Source of the DNA: Acidimicrobiales bacterium
GTDB lineage: Bacteria > Actinomycetota > Acidimicrobiia > Acidimicrobiales > DATDAH01
Assembly: GCA_016794585.1 (NCBI GenBank)
Contig: JAEUJM010000044.1
Coordinates: 232,620-296,619 of the forward strand
Direction of reading: 5' to 3'
Length of the DNA stretch: 64,000 nt
A program made the position numbers and the translations under genes. Of this stretch, positions 9,413 to 20,385 are shown one piece after another. Positions within the stretch are counted from its first letter, which is position 1; each line of letters begins with the position of its first letter. The notes beneath the pieces were generated by a model, which was not told the DNA's origin, did no database searches, and saw only the letters and a list, made by a program, of their open reading frames with translations.

Positions 9413-10594
9413 GTGCCCGACGCCCCTGTCGCCTACCTGGACCACGCGGCCAGCACGCCGCTGCGGCCCGAGGCGCACGATGCCGTCCTGGCGGTGCTCG
9501 AGGCGAGCTACGCCAACCCGTCGGGGTCGCACCGCGCCGCCCGCGCCGCCCGTCAGCTGGTCGACGAGGCCCGTGACGTCGTGGCCGAGGCGCTCGGGGC
9601 CCGTCCCGGTGAGGTCGTGTTCACGAGTGGCGGGACCGAGGCCGACAACCTGGCCGTGCTCGGGGTGCACGCCCGCCGGGCGGGTGCGGTCTTCTGCTCG
9701 GCCGTCGAGCACCCGGCCGTGGCCGAGGCCGTGGCCGCCGTGGGGGGCCGAACCGTCGCGGTCGACGAGCGGGGCGCCCTCGACGTGGCCGCGCTCGAGG
9801 CCGAGCTCGACGCGTGCGCCGCCCGCGACGAGCCGGTGGCCCTCGTCTCGGTGATGGGCGTGAACAACGAGGTCGGCACCATCGAGCCCCTCGAGGCGGT
9901 CGCGGCGGTCGTCCGCGAGCGCGCCCCGGGGGCCCGGCTCCACACCGACGCCGTGCAGGCGGTGCCATGGATCGACGTCGCCCCGCAGGCCGCCGGCTTC
10001 GACCTCGTGGCACTCAGCGCGCACAAGTTCGGGGGCCCGAAGGGGGTGGGCGCGCTCGTGGTGCGCGAGGGCGTCGACCTGGCGCCGCTGCTGCTGGGTG
10101 GTGGTCAGGAGCGTGAGCGGCGCAGCGGCACCCAGAACGTGGCCGGCATCGTGGGCCTCGCCGCGGCGCTGGCGGTGACGGTGGAGGAGCGCAAGGCCAC
10201 CGTCGAGCGCGTGGCGGCCCTCCGCGACCGCCTGGCCGACGGCCTGGTCGCCGCCGTCCCCGGCCTCGTCGAGACGGGGGTGGCCGCGGCCGGCGGCGGC
10301 TCGCCCGACCGCTCGCACAAGGTCGCCGGCGCCTGCCACGTCTGCATCGAGGGCATCGAGAGCGAGTCGTTGCTCTTCCTGCTCGAGGAGGCCGGCGTCT
10401 ATGCCTCGGCGGCGTCCTCGTGCGCCAGCGGGGCCATGGAGCCCTCGCCCGTGCTCGCGGCGATGGGGGTGTCCCGGGAAGCGGCCCGCGGGGCGTTGCG
10501 TCTCTCGCTGGGTGCCACCACCACCGATGCCGACGTCGCCCTCGCCCTCGCGGCGGTGCCCGCCGCGGTCGAGCGCCTCCGGCGGTTCCCGTGA
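9413..10594 (+). CDS. iscS: Cysteine desulfurase (IscS/NifS family)
   Basis: 393 residues from GTG 9413, six bases after a TAGCCT box. It is a PLP enzyme that removes sulfur from L-cysteine and carries it as a persulfide. YLDHAASTPLRPEA at the N-terminus, HTDAVQA, the PLP-binding Lys205 in LSAHKFGGPKG, RSGTQNVAG and the active-site Cys337 in ASSCASG are all present. The Cys lies in a long loop, as in the IscS group. Its stop overlaps the mnmA start by four bases, so the main sulfur acceptor is probably MnmA for tRNA 2-thiouridine; iron-sulfur cluster supply is also likely. The same iscS-mnmA pair is found in mycobacteria. Confidence 0.95.
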   Translation: MPDAPVAYLDHAASTPLRPEAHDAVLAVLEASYANPSGSHRAARAARQLVDEARDVVAEALGARPGEVVFTSGGTEADNLAVLGVHARRAGAVFCSAVEHPAVAEAVAAVGGRTVAVDERGALDVAALEAELDACAARDEPVALVSVMGVNNEVGTIEPLEAVAAVVRERAPGARLHTDAVQAVPWIDVAPQAAGFDLVALSAHKFGGPKGVGALVVREGVDLAPLLLGGGQERERRSGTQNVAGIVGLAAALAVTVEERKATVERVAALRDRLADGLVAAVPGLVETGVAAAGGGSPDRSHKVAGACHVCIEGIESESLLFLLEEAGVYASAASSCASGAMEPSPVLAAMGVSREAARGALRLSLGATTTDADVALALAAVPAAVERLRRFP

Positions 10595-11685
10595 CCGGGC
10601 CGATCGCCGCTCGGGACCCCCTCAGCGGGGCAGGGAAGGGCGGCCCCGGCCGGAAGGTGCTCGTCGCCATGTCCGGAGGAGTGGATTCCTCGGTGGCCGC
10701 CGCCCTGCTGCTCGACGCCGGCCACGACGTGGTCGGCGTGACCATGCGCCTCTGGGGCGGCGCCTCCGACACGGGCTGCTGCTCGGTGGCCGACGTGGAC
10801 GACGCCCGCCGGGTGGCCCAGCAGCTCGGCATCGCCCACCACGTGTTCAACTTCAGCGACGAGTTCGAGGCGCAGGTGGTCGCGCCTTACGTGGCCGACC
10901 ACGCCGCCGGCCGCACGCCCAACCCGTGCGTGGAGTGCAACCGCCACCTGAAGTTCGACCTGCTCCTCCGGCGCGCCGAGGCCCTCGGCTTCGATCTCGT
11001 GGCCACGGGACACCACGCGCGGGTGGTGGTCGACGCCGACGGCCACCGCCGGGTCGCCCGCGGCGCCGACGCGGCGAAGGACCAGTCCTACGTGCTGCAC
11101 ATGCTCGACGCCGCCGCGCTGGCCCGGGTGGCCTTCCCCGTGGGGGGCCTTCACAAATCCGAGGTGCGGGCCGAGGCCGAGCGCCTGGGGCTGCGCACGG
11201 CCGACAAGCCCGACAGCCAGGACGTCTGCTTCATCACTTCGGCCGGGCGCGCCCAATTCCTGGGCGAGCGCATCCCGTTGCGGCCGGCCCGCGTCCGCGA
11301 CACGTCGGGTGCGGTCGTCGGCGAGGCGCCGGCGGTCGAGCTCGTCACCATCGGCCAGCGCAAGGGCCTCGGCCTCGCCGGAGGGGCCCGCCCCCGCTAC
11401 GTGGTCGCGGTGGACGCCCCCGGCGACGGCGCCGAGCCCGTCGTGACCGTCGGCGACCGGGCCGACCTGCTCACCGACCACCTCGAGCTGCGCGACCTGG
11501 CCTGGTCGGCGGCGCCCGTCGAGGGGCCCGTGACGGTGCAGTGCTCGGCCCACGGCGCCGCCCTTCCCGCCGTCCTCGACGGCACCACCGTCCGGTGGGA
11601 CCAGCCGCAGCGCCGGATCGCCCCGGGGCAGAGCGTGGTGCTCTACGCCGGCGACCTCGTGGTCGGCGGCGGCACCGCCGTCTGA
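10591..11685 (+). CDS. mnmA: tRNA-specific 2-thiouridylase MnmA
   Basis: 364 residues from GTG 10591, overlapping the iscS stop (GTGA). It thiolates U34 in the anticodon of tRNA(Lys), tRNA(Glu) and tRNA(Gln), using ATP and sulfur from a cysteine desulfurase. The PP-loop SGGVDSS (residues 28-34) binds ATP; the two catalytic cysteines are Cys113 (TPNPCVECN) and Cys213 (SQDVCFI). The C-terminal beta-barrel domain with IGQRKGLGLAGG and a final RIAPGQSVVLY segment is complete. A 15-base tandem repeat begins inside the last codons and covers the stop codon. Confidence 0.96.
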   Translation: MTGPIAARDPLSGAGKGGPGRKVLVAMSGGVDSSVAAALLLDAGHDVVGVTMRLWGGASDTGCCSVADVDDARRVAQQLGIAHHVFNFSDEFEAQVVAPYVADHAAGRTPNPCVECNRHLKFDLLLRRAEALGFDLVATGHHARVVVDADGHRRVARGADAAKDQSYVLHMLDAAALARVAFPVGGLHKSEVRAEAERLGLRTADKPDSQDVCFITSAGRAQFLGERIPLRPARVRDTSGAVVGEAPAVELVTIGQRKGLGLAGGARPRYVVAVDAPGDGAEPVVTVGDRADLLTDHLELRDLAWSAAPVEGPVTVQCSAHGAALPAVLDGTTVRWDQPQRRIAPGQSVVLYAGDLVVGGGTAV

Positions 11686-11712
11686 CGCCCCGCCGCCTGA
11701 CGCCCCGCCGCC
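11683..11712 (+). repeat. 15-base tandem repeat over the mnmA stop codon
   Basis: CTGACGCCCCGCCGC occurs twice in succession; the first copy contains the mnmA TGA. Probably replication slippage. Confidence 0.7.
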
Positions 11713-11714
11713 GA

Positions 11715-11916
11715 CCCTGGCGCCCCATCGCACCTTCTGGTGCGTCGCTGGCGACGCCAGGGGAGCGTCGATCTTTCCAGCGGCGCCTGCATACGGCCAG
11801 CGCGGCCGAGCGTTTCCCCTGGTGGGAATGCATCGTCGCGCAGGTCCGAGCATGGCTATGCGTTCTGGTCCCATTGCGCGACAGCCCCCCAGCGTTGCCG
11901 ACGAGCCACCAGAACG
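11715..11916. other. Non-coding region rich in inverted repeats, mnmA / membrane protein gap
   Basis: The 245 bases between the convergent genes have no convincing frame. Nested pairs are CCCTGGCG/CGCCAGGG (11715, 11755) around CGCACC/GGTGCG (11729, 11739); GTCGCGCA/TGCGCGAC (11835, 11875); and CGTTCTGGT/ACCAGAACG (11861, 11908), whose outer motif recurs in the 52884 hairpins. GC is lower than in the genes. Terminators or a structured RNA are both possible. Confidence 0.5.
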
Positions 11917-11930
11917 ACGGTTGGGGCGGG

Positions 11931-12824
11931 TCAGGCGACGGGGAGGTGGCGCTCCTCGGCGGCGTCGAGGACGTGCGCCGGCCGGGTGGGGGTGAAGAGC
12001 AGGCGCTCGACGGTGGCGGTCTCCGGGCGGTCGGCGCGGGGCCGGTACAGGCTCACCGGCAACGGGTCGTTCAGGTCGACCTGGAGGGCGAGGCCGAGTG
12101 CCCGCTGGGTCAGGTCGTACGCGTCGGTGTCGGCCGACGCAGGCCCGAGGCGGGCGATCCTGGCCTTCGGCATGAGCACCGACTCGGTGACGGTCAGGGG
12201 ATCGTGGATCACGACGCCACCGGGCACGAACACCAGCCAGCGGCGGCTCAGGGTGTGGAGCGAGCGCACCGCCCAGAACCCGAGGGGCAGGCCGACCATC
12301 AGGGCGGCGCCCCCGGCCACCCACTGCTCGGCGGCGAGGAGGAGCGGGCCGGCGAGCGCCCCGACCAGCAGGAGGGCCCAGGTGACCTCGAGCGGCCCGA
12401 GCAGCACCGGCGCCGGGACCCGGAGGGCGAAGCGCCGCTCCGGGCCGTAGGACGACCCGTCCACGAACGTGTCGCCGACGCTCGGGGCCATGGCCACCAC
12501 GGCCGCGGCGGCGCTCACTACCAGGCCGGCCACCTCGGAGAACCCGATCTCACCGACGTCGGCATCGGTGCCGACGGCCACCGCGACCGCCCACATGGTG
12601 GTGACGGCGGCGGCCGGCGCCAGCGCCCGCAGCACGGTCAGGCTCACCGTGCTGGGGACGAGCGAGGCCACCAGCACGGCGGCCCACCCCAGCCAGAGCG
12701 CGACGGAGGCGACGAGTTGCACCGGGCCGCTCCGGTCGTCGAGGGCGGCGCCCAGCACCGGGCCCGCCGCCACCGGGAGCACCACCCAGAGCGCCCGGAA
12801 AGGCCAGGTCAGGTCGACTCGCAC
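11931..12824 (-). CDS. Hypothetical multi-pass membrane protein
   Basis: 297 residues from GTG 12824. Hydrophobic segments near residues 8-25, 36-56, 65-82, 100-115 and 148-190 give about six membrane helices, with few charged residues in the first half. The C-terminal 110 residues are soluble and contain RRWLVFVPGGVVIHDPLTVTE and YDLTQRALG, a beta-rich region resembling PH-like or membrane-linked domains; I do not recognise the family. It is divergent from the MetE-like gene and convergent with mnmA. No enzymatic motif seen. Function unknown. Confidence 0.7.
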   Translation of the reverse strand: MRVDLTWPFRALWVVLPVAAGPVLGAALDDRSGPVQLVASVALWLGWAAVLVASLVPSTVSLTVLRALAPAAAVTTMWAVAVAVGTDADVGEIGFSEVAGLVVSAAAAVVAMAPSVGDTFVDGSSYGPERRFALRVPAPVLLGPLEVTWALLLVGALAGPLLLAAEQWVAGGAALMVGLPLGFWAVRSLHTLSRRWLVFVPGGVVIHDPLTVTESVLMPKARIARLGPASADTDAYDLTQRALGLALQVDLNDPLPVSLYRPRADRPETATVERLLFTPTRPAHVLDAAEERHLPVA

Positions 12825-12950
12825 GTCAGGAGATTTGCGCGTGCGTCGGGGCCGTGGCTATTCCATGAGCGGGGGAACGGGCGCCAGCCCGGAAGGTGAA
12901 GCTCTCTTCGTGGGGGACACAAGCATCGTGAGTCAACCGAGACGCAGCCG

Positions 12951-16056
<3,106 letters not shown>

Positions 16057-16101
16057 CCCGGGTGCGCTCACCCCTGGCCGCGGCAGCGCAGGATCAGGTG
16101 A

Positions 16102-16542
16102 TCAGGTGACTTCGAAGCACCAGGTGACGTCGCGGGCCGACTCGGGCGACTCGGAGGACCGGTAGATCGCCGCGGTGACGCAGTTGCGGCCCGAGTCGAG
16201 GCCGTCCGGCGGCCGGTAGAGCAGCTGGTTGAGGGCGTCCACCCGCTGCGCGTCGACCTCCTCGCCGTTCAACCGGAGCGTGCCCGTCCAGCCGGCGGCG
16301 AGGTCGATGCCGATCTCGGTCTGGCTGAGGGTCTCGGCGTCCCGGCCGGGGATGAGGGCCTCGACGGCGTCGTCCCCGCCGGTGATGGCGATGTCGTCGG
16401 CGCCCCCGTTGCGGACGGTGAGCCGGCCGGCCACCACGAGCCCGGCGAGGGCCCCCAGCACGAGGAGGGTCAACACGATGCGCCGCAGCGCGTTCCGCGG
16501 GCGGGTGTCTCGGGAGGCGGTGGATCCAGGACCGGTGGTCAC
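16102..16542 (-). CDS. Hypothetical single-pass membrane-anchored protein
   Basis: 146 residues from GTG 16542. An Arg-rich cytoplasmic N-terminus is followed by one transmembrane helix (RRIVLTLLVLGALAGLVVAG, about residues 20-39) and an extracytoplasmic domain of about 105 residues. Two cysteines (SGRNCVTAAIY and DVTWCFEV) could form a disulfide. No family recognised. The region WTGTLRLNGEEVDAQRVDAL looks like an exported beta domain. It is divergent from the PASTA kinase gene with a gap of 53 bases, so the two may share a regulatory region, and an extracellular product next to a PASTA receptor is suggestive, but no more than that. Confidence 0.65.
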   Translation of the reverse strand: MTTGPGSTASRDTRPRNALRRIVLTLLVLGALAGLVVAGRLTVRNGGADDIAITGGDDAVEALIPGRDAETLSQTEIGIDLAAGWTGTLRLNGEEVDAQRVDALNQLLYRPPDGLDSGRNCVTAAIYRSSESPESARDVTWCFEVT

Positions 16543-16582
16543 GCACCCATTGTGGGTCCACAGAACGCGAAAACCCAGCCGG

Positions 16583-16588
16583 TACCAT
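16583..16588 (+). promoter_or_regulatory. Predicted -10 box, PASTA kinase
   Basis: TACCAT seven bases before GTG 16596; supports this start instead of the internal ATG at 16611. Confidence 0.5.
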
Positions 16589-16595
16589 CGCCCTC

Positions 16596-18761
16596 GTGCT
16601 GCTGTCCCAGATGACCGACCAGATCGGTCGGGTCCTGGGCTCGCGCTACCGCCTCAAGGCGCCCATCGGCACGGGCTCGTCGGCCCAGGTGTTCCTGGCC
16701 GACGACGTGCGCCTCCACCGCCTCGTGGCGGTCAAGGTGCTGCACCCCGCCCTGGCCGACGACCAGACCTTCCTGCGCCGCTTCCGGGCCGAGGCCCAGG
16801 CCTCGGCCAAGCTCAACCACTCCAACATCGTGAAGCTCTTCGACTCGGGCAGCGACGACGGCCCGTACCTCGTCACCGAGTTCGTGGACGGCGGCAGCCT
16901 CCGGGCCCTGCTCGACCTCGGTCACCGCCTCACGGTGGCCCAGGCCGTGGACGTCGGCCTGGGTGCGGCGCGGGGGCTCGACTTCGCCCACCGCCAGGGG
17001 TTCGTGCACCGCGACGTGAAGCCCGCCAACCTGCTGTTCGGCCTCCAGGACGGTCGCCTGCGCATCGCCGACTTCGGGGTGGCGCGCGCCCTCGCCGAGG
17101 CGGCGTGGACCGAGCCGTCCGGCGCCGTGCTCGGCACCGCCCGCTACGCCTCCCCCGAGCAGGCCAACGGCCAGGCCGCCACCGGCAAGAGCGACGTGTA
17201 CTCCCTGGCCCTCGTGCTCGTGGAATCGGTCACCGGTCACGTGCCGTTCGCCACCGACACCACCCTCAGCACCCTACGCGCCCGGGTGGACGCCGACCTG
17301 TCCGTCAGCGCCGACCTGGGGCCACTCGCCGAGGTCCTCGAATGGGCGGGCCGGGCCGACCCCGACGAGCGTCCGGACGCCGCGCAGCTGCGCGACACCC
17401 TGGCCGAACTGGCCGAAGGCCTCGATCCCGCCGAGCCACTCCCGCTGGCCGGCGCCTTCCCAGCGGTCGAGCAGCAGCCCTTCGTCGACCCCGACCCCAC
17501 CCATCTCCCGGAAGACGGCGACGACATCGTCGTGGTGGAGGACGCCGCGCCGGCCGCGGGTCTGGGCGCACTCGTCGGGCGGGCCCGCACTGCCATCGAA
17601 GGGCGCGGTCGCAAGGACGACGCCGACGAAGAGGCGGACGTCGACACCGGACCGGCGGACGACGCCGACGCGCCGGCGGCCCCGGTCACGGTGCGCCCGT
17701 CCGGTGCGAAGCCCTACGACCACAGCGACGACTTCGGTGGTGGTCACTTCGACGAGCACGCCGCAGCCGCTGCGACCTCGCCGGCGCCGCGTGCGGGTGG
17801 CGATCACACCGATGGTGGCGCACCCCTCGCGCGCACCGGCACCCGCCGCCGTTGGTCCAGGCCGGTCCTCGTGGGCGTCGGGCTCGTGGCGGTGCTGGCG
17901 ATGCTCGCCGCGGCGCTGTCGGTGCGCGAACTGCTGCGCCCTCGCCACGAGGTCCCGCAGCTGGCGGGCCTGGACGTGTCCGAGCTGGGCGCGCTCGTCG
18001 AGGGCAAGGGGTGGGATGTCGAGCGGGTGCAGGTGCGCGAGGACGGCACCCGGGAGGGCGAGATCGTGGACCAGGACCCCGCCGTCGGCGAGCAGCTGCG
18101 GGAAGGTCAGACCCTCACGGTGACGGTGTCCCGAGGCGCCGAGCTCGTCCCCGTGCCCGACAACCTCGGCGGGCTCACCCAGGGCGAGGCCGCCGCCGCG
18201 CTGGAGGCGGTCGGGCTCCGCCCGGGCGCCGTCAGCGAGAAGTGGGGCGAGCTGGTGCCCGCCGGCATCGTGCTCGGCGAGTCACTGGTGTACGACGAGG
18301 TCCCGGCGGGATCCCCGGTGCCGCTCGTGGTGTCGAAGGGCCCGAGGCCCCGGGCCGTGCCCGAGGGCATGGCCGCGGCCGGGCTCAGCTTCGACGAGGT
18401 CTCCGCCCGGCTCGCCGAGGTGCAGCTGGTCGCCGTCCGGGGCCAGGACTACAGCGACACCGTGCCCGAGGGGCAGGTCATCGGCACCAGCCCGGCCGGC
18501 GGGGCGTTGGTCCCCCGGGACAGCGAGGTCGTGGTGATCGTCTCCCGGGGCCCGCAGCCGGTGATCATCCCCGACGTCTCGGGTGACTCCGTGGCCGAGG
18601 CACAGGCCACCCTCGAGGCGGCCGGGCTCGTCGTCGACGGCGTGGAGGGCCCGCCCAACGGCGTCGTGACGGGCACCGACCCCGCGGCCGGCCTCCAGGT
18701 CGACCGGGGCGCGAGCATCGTGCTCGTGACGCAACGCCGCGGCGCCAACGCCGACGACTGA
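16596..18761 (+). CDS. PASTA-domain Ser/Thr protein kinase (PknB-like)
   Basis: 721 residues from GTG 16596, seven bases after TACCAT. The Hanks-type kinase domain (about residues 18-275) has the Gly loop IGTGSSAQVF, the ATP Lys in RLVAVKVLH, catalytic HRDVKPANL, DFGVAR and the APE-equivalent SPEQ. A long acidic linker of about 150 residues follows, then a transmembrane helix (PVLVGVGLVAVLAMLAAAL, about residues 427-447) and four extracellular PASTA repeats. PASTA domains bind peptidoglycan fragments, so this is a receptor kinase for cell wall state. Unlike mycobacterial pknB it is not beside pbpA, rodA or pstP. Two radical SAM genes follow after 59 bases, behind their own promoter. Confidence 0.95.
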   Translation: MLLSQMTDQIGRVLGSRYRLKAPIGTGSSAQVFLADDVRLHRLVAVKVLHPALADDQTFLRRFRAEAQASAKLNHSNIVKLFDSGSDDGPYLVTEFVDGGSLRALLDLGHRLTVAQAVDVGLGAARGLDFAHRQGFVHRDVKPANLLFGLQDGRLRIADFGVARALAEAAWTEPSGAVLGTARYASPEQANGQAATGKSDVYSLALVLVESVTGHVPFATDTTLSTLRARVDADLSVSADLGPLAEVLEWAGRADPDERPDAAQLRDTLAELAEGLDPAEPLPLAGAFPAVEQQPFVDPDPTHLPEDGDDIVVVEDAAPAAGLGALVGRARTAIEGRGRKDDADEEADVDTGPADDADAPAAPVTVRPSGAKPYDHSDDFGGGHFDEHAAAAATSPAPRAGGDHTDGGAPLARTGTRRRWSRPVLVGVGLVAVLAMLAAALSVRELLRPRHEVPQLAGLDVSELGALVEGKGWDVERVQVREDGTREGEIVDQDPAVGEQLREGQTLTVTVSRGAELVPVPDNLGGLTQGEAAAALEAVGLRPGAVSEKWGELVPAGIVLGESLVYDEVPAGSPVPLVVSKGPRPRAVPEGMAAAGLSFDEVSARLAEVQLVAVRGQDYSDTVPEGQVIGTSPAGGALVPRDSEVVVIVSRGPQPVIIPDVSGDSVAEAQATLEAAGLVVDGVEGPPNGVVTGTDPAAGLQVDRGASIVLVTQRRGANADD

Positions 18762-18782
18762 TCAACCCTCGAGGATCGCGGC

Positions 18783-18800
18783 CCCACCCCTGCGGGTGGG
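18783..18800. terminator. GC hairpin after the PASTA kinase gene
   Basis: CCCACCC and GGGTGGG with a CTGC loop, 21 bases after the stop. It may end kinase transcription, though it also occupies the expected -35 region of the radical SAM promoter. Confidence 0.4.
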
Positions 18801-18808
18801 TCGGCCGA

Positions 18809-18814
18809 TAGTCT
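18809..18814 (+). promoter_or_regulatory. Predicted -10 box, radical SAM pair
   Basis: TAGTCT six bases before ATG 18821. A GC hairpin (18783-18800) lies where the -35 region would be. Confidence 0.5.
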
Positions 18815-18820
18815 CGGGCG

Positions 18821-20374
18821 ATGGCGTCCGAGCTCCGCCAGCTGGTCCCGGTCAGGGTGCGCAGGGCCGTGCGCCGCCGCCGCCCCCCAGGCGAGGGCCG
18901 CCCGTACTCCGCCTGCTACGCCCCGTCGGTGCTGCTCTACTTCCAGCCCGACGGCGACGTGCGGGCCTGCTGCCGGAACATGACCTACCCGCTCGGCAAT
19001 GTCGGCACCCAGCGCCTCACCGACATCTGGGACGGGCCCCGCCGCCACGAGCTGGTGGCCCGCCTGGCCGACGACGACTTCTCGCACGGCTGCGAGGGCT
19101 GCAAGTGGGAGATCGAGACCGAGGGACGCGACGGGTCGTACCCGCAGAGCTTCGAGACGCGGGCCTCCCACCTCACCGAGGACCCCGCCAGCGCGGCGTG
19201 GCCCCGTGCCATGGAGTTCAACCTGTCGAACTCGTGCAACCTCCAGTGCATCCAGTGCAACGGCGACCTGTCCTCGTCGATCCGGATCCACCGGGAGGGC
19301 CGGGCGCCGCTGCCCAAGGTCTACGGCGACGAGTTCTTCGAGGACCTCGCCCTCTTCCTGCCGCACCTCCGCACCGTGCAGTTCGCCGGGGGCGAGCCCT
19401 TCCTCGGCCCGGAGAACTTCCGGGCGTGGGACCTCATCGCCGAGGTGGCGCCCGACCTCGTGGTGCAGGTCGTGACCAACGCGACGCAGTGGAACAAGCG
19501 GGTGGAGGCCGTGCTCGAGAAGGTGCGCGTCGCGCCGACCTTCTCGCTCGATGGCATCACCGCCACGACCTACGAGGCCGTCCGCCACGGGGCCGACCAC
19601 GACGCCGTGATGGCCAACGTCGACCGCTTCTGCGCCTACGCCGAGCGCGTGGGCACCCACGTGAGCATCAACTTCTGCCTCATGGCCCAGAACCACCACG
19701 AGTTCGGGCCGCTGCTCGTCTTCGCCGAGGAGCGCGGCATCAGCGTCAACGTGAGCGTCGTGCACTACCCCGAGCACTGCAGCATCGCCCGCCTCGCTCC
19801 CGACGAGATCGCCGCCATCCACCAGTCCCTGCTCGCCCAGTCCGATGAGATCCTGTCCAAGCTCGATCGCAATGCGCGGGTGTGGACCACCGAGGTGGCC
19901 CGCGTCGGCTCCTGGCTCGACGGCCACGACCCGGGCACCGACCACGAGACCCTCTGGGGGGTCGCCGACGCCGGGCCCTTCGCCTTCCCCAAGTGGGCCG
20001 ACCGTCAGCAGGACGACACCGAGGCCCGCGCCGAGCTCAGCGAGTTCGGCCTCGACGGAGTCGTGCACGTGCTGCACATCGGCACGGGCGAGATCATCAC
20101 GGCGTGCTCGGACGAGGCCGCCGCGGCCCTCGGGGCATCGGCGGGCGAATTGGCCGGCGCCCCGATCTCCCGGGTGCAGGAGGTGGTCGAGCGCGCCCAC
20201 GGCGCCATCGTCGACCAGCGCATGCTGAGCGAGGGCGACGACCGCATCGACGTGCTCTCGGTGTTCGGTGACCTCGAGGTCCGCACCGCGATCGTGGCCA
20301 TGCGCGACGCCACCGGCTTCGCCGACCACGCCCGGTTCCTCTTCGCCACGCGACCCGCCGCCCCGGCCGGCTGA
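18821..20374 (+). CDS. Radical SAM protein with N-terminal twitch/SPASM-like and C-terminal PAS-like domains (copy A)
   Basis: 517 residues from ATG 18821, six bases after TAGTCT. An Arg-rich N-terminus precedes a Cys-rich auxiliary-cluster region (ACYAPSVLLYFQPDGDVRAC, then SHGCEGCKW; Cys 32, 50, 51, 91, 94) that looks like a SPASM/twitch domain placed before, not after, the barrel. The radical SAM motif is CNLQCIQC (Cys 139, 143, 146), followed by FAGGEPFLG. The last 110 residues (HIGTGEIITACSDEAAAALG onward) resemble a PAS sensor domain. Substrate unknown; no precursor peptide gene is seen nearby. Partner copy B starts 11 bases downstream, so both are probably one operon. The domain order resembles the twitch-first radical SAM group, but I am not certain of the family name. 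Confidence 0.88.
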   Translation: MASELRQLVPVRVRRAVRRRRPPGEGRPYSACYAPSVLLYFQPDGDVRACCRNMTYPLGNVGTQRLTDIWDGPRRHELVARLADDDFSHGCEGCKWEIETEGRDGSYPQSFETRASHLTEDPASAAWPRAMEFNLSNSCNLQCIQCNGDLSSSIRIHREGRAPLPKVYGDEFFEDLALFLPHLRTVQFAGGEPFLGPENFRAWDLIAEVAPDLVVQVVTNATQWNKRVEAVLEKVRVAPTFSLDGITATTYEAVRHGADHDAVMANVDRFCAYAERVGTHVSINFCLMAQNHHEFGPLLVFAEERGISVNVSVVHYPEHCSIARLAPDEIAAIHQSLLAQSDEILSKLDRNARVWTTEVARVGSWLDGHDPGTDHETLWGVADAGPFAFPKWADRQQDDTEARAELSEFGLDGVVHVLHIGTGEIITACSDEAAAALGASAGELAGAPISRVQEVVERAHGAIVDQRMLSEGDDRIDVLSVFGDLEVRTAIVAMRDATGFADHARFLFATRPAAPAG

Positions 20375-20385
20375 GGGGCCTGGGC

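Noticed and set aside
7418..10339. A 973-codon open frame on the minus strand opposite tesB, RDD and iscS
   Set aside because: High GC creates long antisense frames. This one has His/Val/Gly-rich composition without any domain, and the plus-strand genes have clear motifs.
11740..11883. Small protein gene in the mnmA gap
   Set aside because: Short frames on both strands lack ribosome sites, -10 boxes and typical codon bias.
12840..12950. SAM-IV, cobalamin or ydaO riboswitch
   Set aside because: Only isolated purine-rich stretches match; conserved core segments are missing. Kept as a low-interest finding only.
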